From positions 248,001-312,000 of the forward strand of contig JAQYWK010000002.1 in the NCBI GenBank assembly GCA_030145055.1: a DNA stretch of 64,000 nucleotides, read 5' to 3'. Positions within the stretch are counted from its first letter, which is position 1. Every line of letters starts with the position of its first letter. This document shows, piece by piece, positions 63,661 through 64,000 of the stretch. The notes below the pieces were generated by a model that saw nothing but the letters and a program-made list of their open reading frames with translations, was not told the DNA's origin and searched no databases. The translations under genes were made by a program, and so were the position numbers. Source of the stretch: Desulfovibrio sp. GTDB taxonomy: Bacteria; Desulfobacterota; Desulfovibrionia; Desulfovibrionales; Desulfovibrionaceae.

Positions 63661-64000
63661 TCACATTGCTGAGCGAGGGTGAAAACGTTTATGAAGTTGA
63701 ACCAGCCGTCCAGCCTGAATATGAGTATAAATCTCAGTAGCACTGATGTCAGAATGCCCAAGAAGCAGCTGGACTGTGCGCAAATCGGCGCCACCATCAA
63801 GTAGATGTGTAGCAAAAGAATGCCTGAAAGTATGTGGAGAGATTGATCTTTTTATACCAGCTTCCAATGTATATTTTTTGATCATTTTCCATACACCTTG
63901 TCTAGTTAAACCTTTACCTGAACGATTTAGAAAAATATTTTTTACCTGCGGATTAAAAGCTACACGCCATTCGTTAATGTATTGGTTTAAGAAATCTTGA
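63661..64000 (-). CDS. xerD: Tyrosine recombinase XerD, C-terminal part
   Basis: The gene runs off the window's right end; only the last 112 residues are visible, all within the catalytic domain. Visible catalytic motifs are [11 protein letters not shown] (His and Arg), [15 protein letters not shown] (His and nucleophile Tyr), preceded by [20 protein letters not shown]. This is the chromosome dimer resolution type rather than an integron or phage integrase, judging by the surrounding housekeeping genes. Product of the partner xerC is not seen. The N-terminal SAM-like domain is outside the window. Confidence 0.88.
   Translation of the reverse strand, partial: QDFLNQYINEWRVAFNPQVKNIFLNRSGKGLTRQGVWKMIKKYTLEAGIKRSISPHTFRHSFATHLLDGGADLRTVQLLLGHSDISATEIYTHIQAGRLVQLHKRFHPRSAM

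Noticed and set aside
63661-64000. Integrase of a mobile element
   Set aside because: It sits directly ahead of a housekeeping gene with no repeats, attachment site or cargo; it fits XerD.
1-64000. Defence system, CRISPR array, prophage or toxin-antitoxin pair
   Set aside because: No spaced repeats, phage structural genes, restriction enzymes or paired small genes of the expected type were found.

Overview
The window looks like a chromosomal stretch from a Desulfovibrio-type sulfate reducer (Desulfovibrionaceae, low-to-mid-40s GC by eye, probably a marine clade). This is inferred from the gene order (ileS-lspA-lgt; pdxJ-acpS-nnr-tsaE-lysC-cimA; cheW-mfd-surA-rodZ-recO-glyQS-rpsT; nadC-nadA-nadB), from an adenylate kinase whose lid carries the Cys129/His135/Cys151/Cys154 metal site known from Desulfovibrio gigas, and from the separated precorrin-2 dehydrogenase next to ccsA and hemA. 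No tRNA, rRNA, CRISPR array, insertion sequence or prophage was seen. Nearly all of it is dense housekeeping sequence.

Layout. 1-1.2 kb: an M20 peptidase (+). 1.2-8.8 kb (-): a gene for a DUF493 protein, then a long run read as ileS-lspA-lgt-PLDc_N-cpoB-NIL/ferredoxin-PilZ-like-cheZ, joining lipoprotein maturation to an electron-transfer protein and two motility proteins. 9.0-11.9 kb (+): a zinc-ribbon protein and a GH57/DUF3536 glycosidase. 12.0-19.3 kb (-): pdxJ-acpS-nnr-CBS-tsaE-lysC-cimA-MBL, a tightly packed operon with a good sigma70-like promoter. 19.6-20.9 kb (+): UDP-glucose dehydrogenase. 21.0-21.2 kb (-): a 71-residue orphan. 21.4-36.1 kb (+): cheW, mfd, two SurA/PrsA-type foldases, rodZ, recO, glyQ, glyS, rpsT, trkA, trkH. 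36.3-39.9 kb (-): the NAD de novo operon. 40.1-41.4 kb (+): mgtE. 41.5-46.5 kb (-): precorrin-2 dehydrogenase, ccsA, hemA, an orphan, tilS, adk. 46.6-51.4 kb (+): two glycosyltransferases, cheR and an HDOD protein, meeting a PAS histidine kinase (-) tail to tail. 52.6-64.0 kb (-): xerD (cut by the window end), a DHH-CBS-nucleotidyltransferase fusion, lapA-lapB, mutS, a small lipoprotein, lysA, rsmE, rarA.

How the genes work together. Several motility genes are scattered singly among housekeeping operons (cheZ, PilZ-like, cheW, cheR). Envelope biogenesis is well represented (lspA, lgt, cpoB, surA pair, rodZ, lapAB, LptM-like lipoprotein). Aspartate-family metabolism recurs: lysC, lysA and a NIL-ferredoxin of the kind linked to homocysteine formation from aspartate semialdehyde. 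Translation and tRNA functions are also frequent (ileS, glyQS, tilS, tsaE, rsmE, rpsT, tRNA nucleotidyltransferase).

No clear novel multi-gene system was found. The most useful leads are small: inverted-repeat clusters upstream of cheW and ugd, a structured stretch plus terminator between cheW and mfd, an LptM-like lipoprotein fused to an extra domain beside lysA, a LapB lacking its membrane anchor, and a cysteine-rich tail on the histidine kinase.
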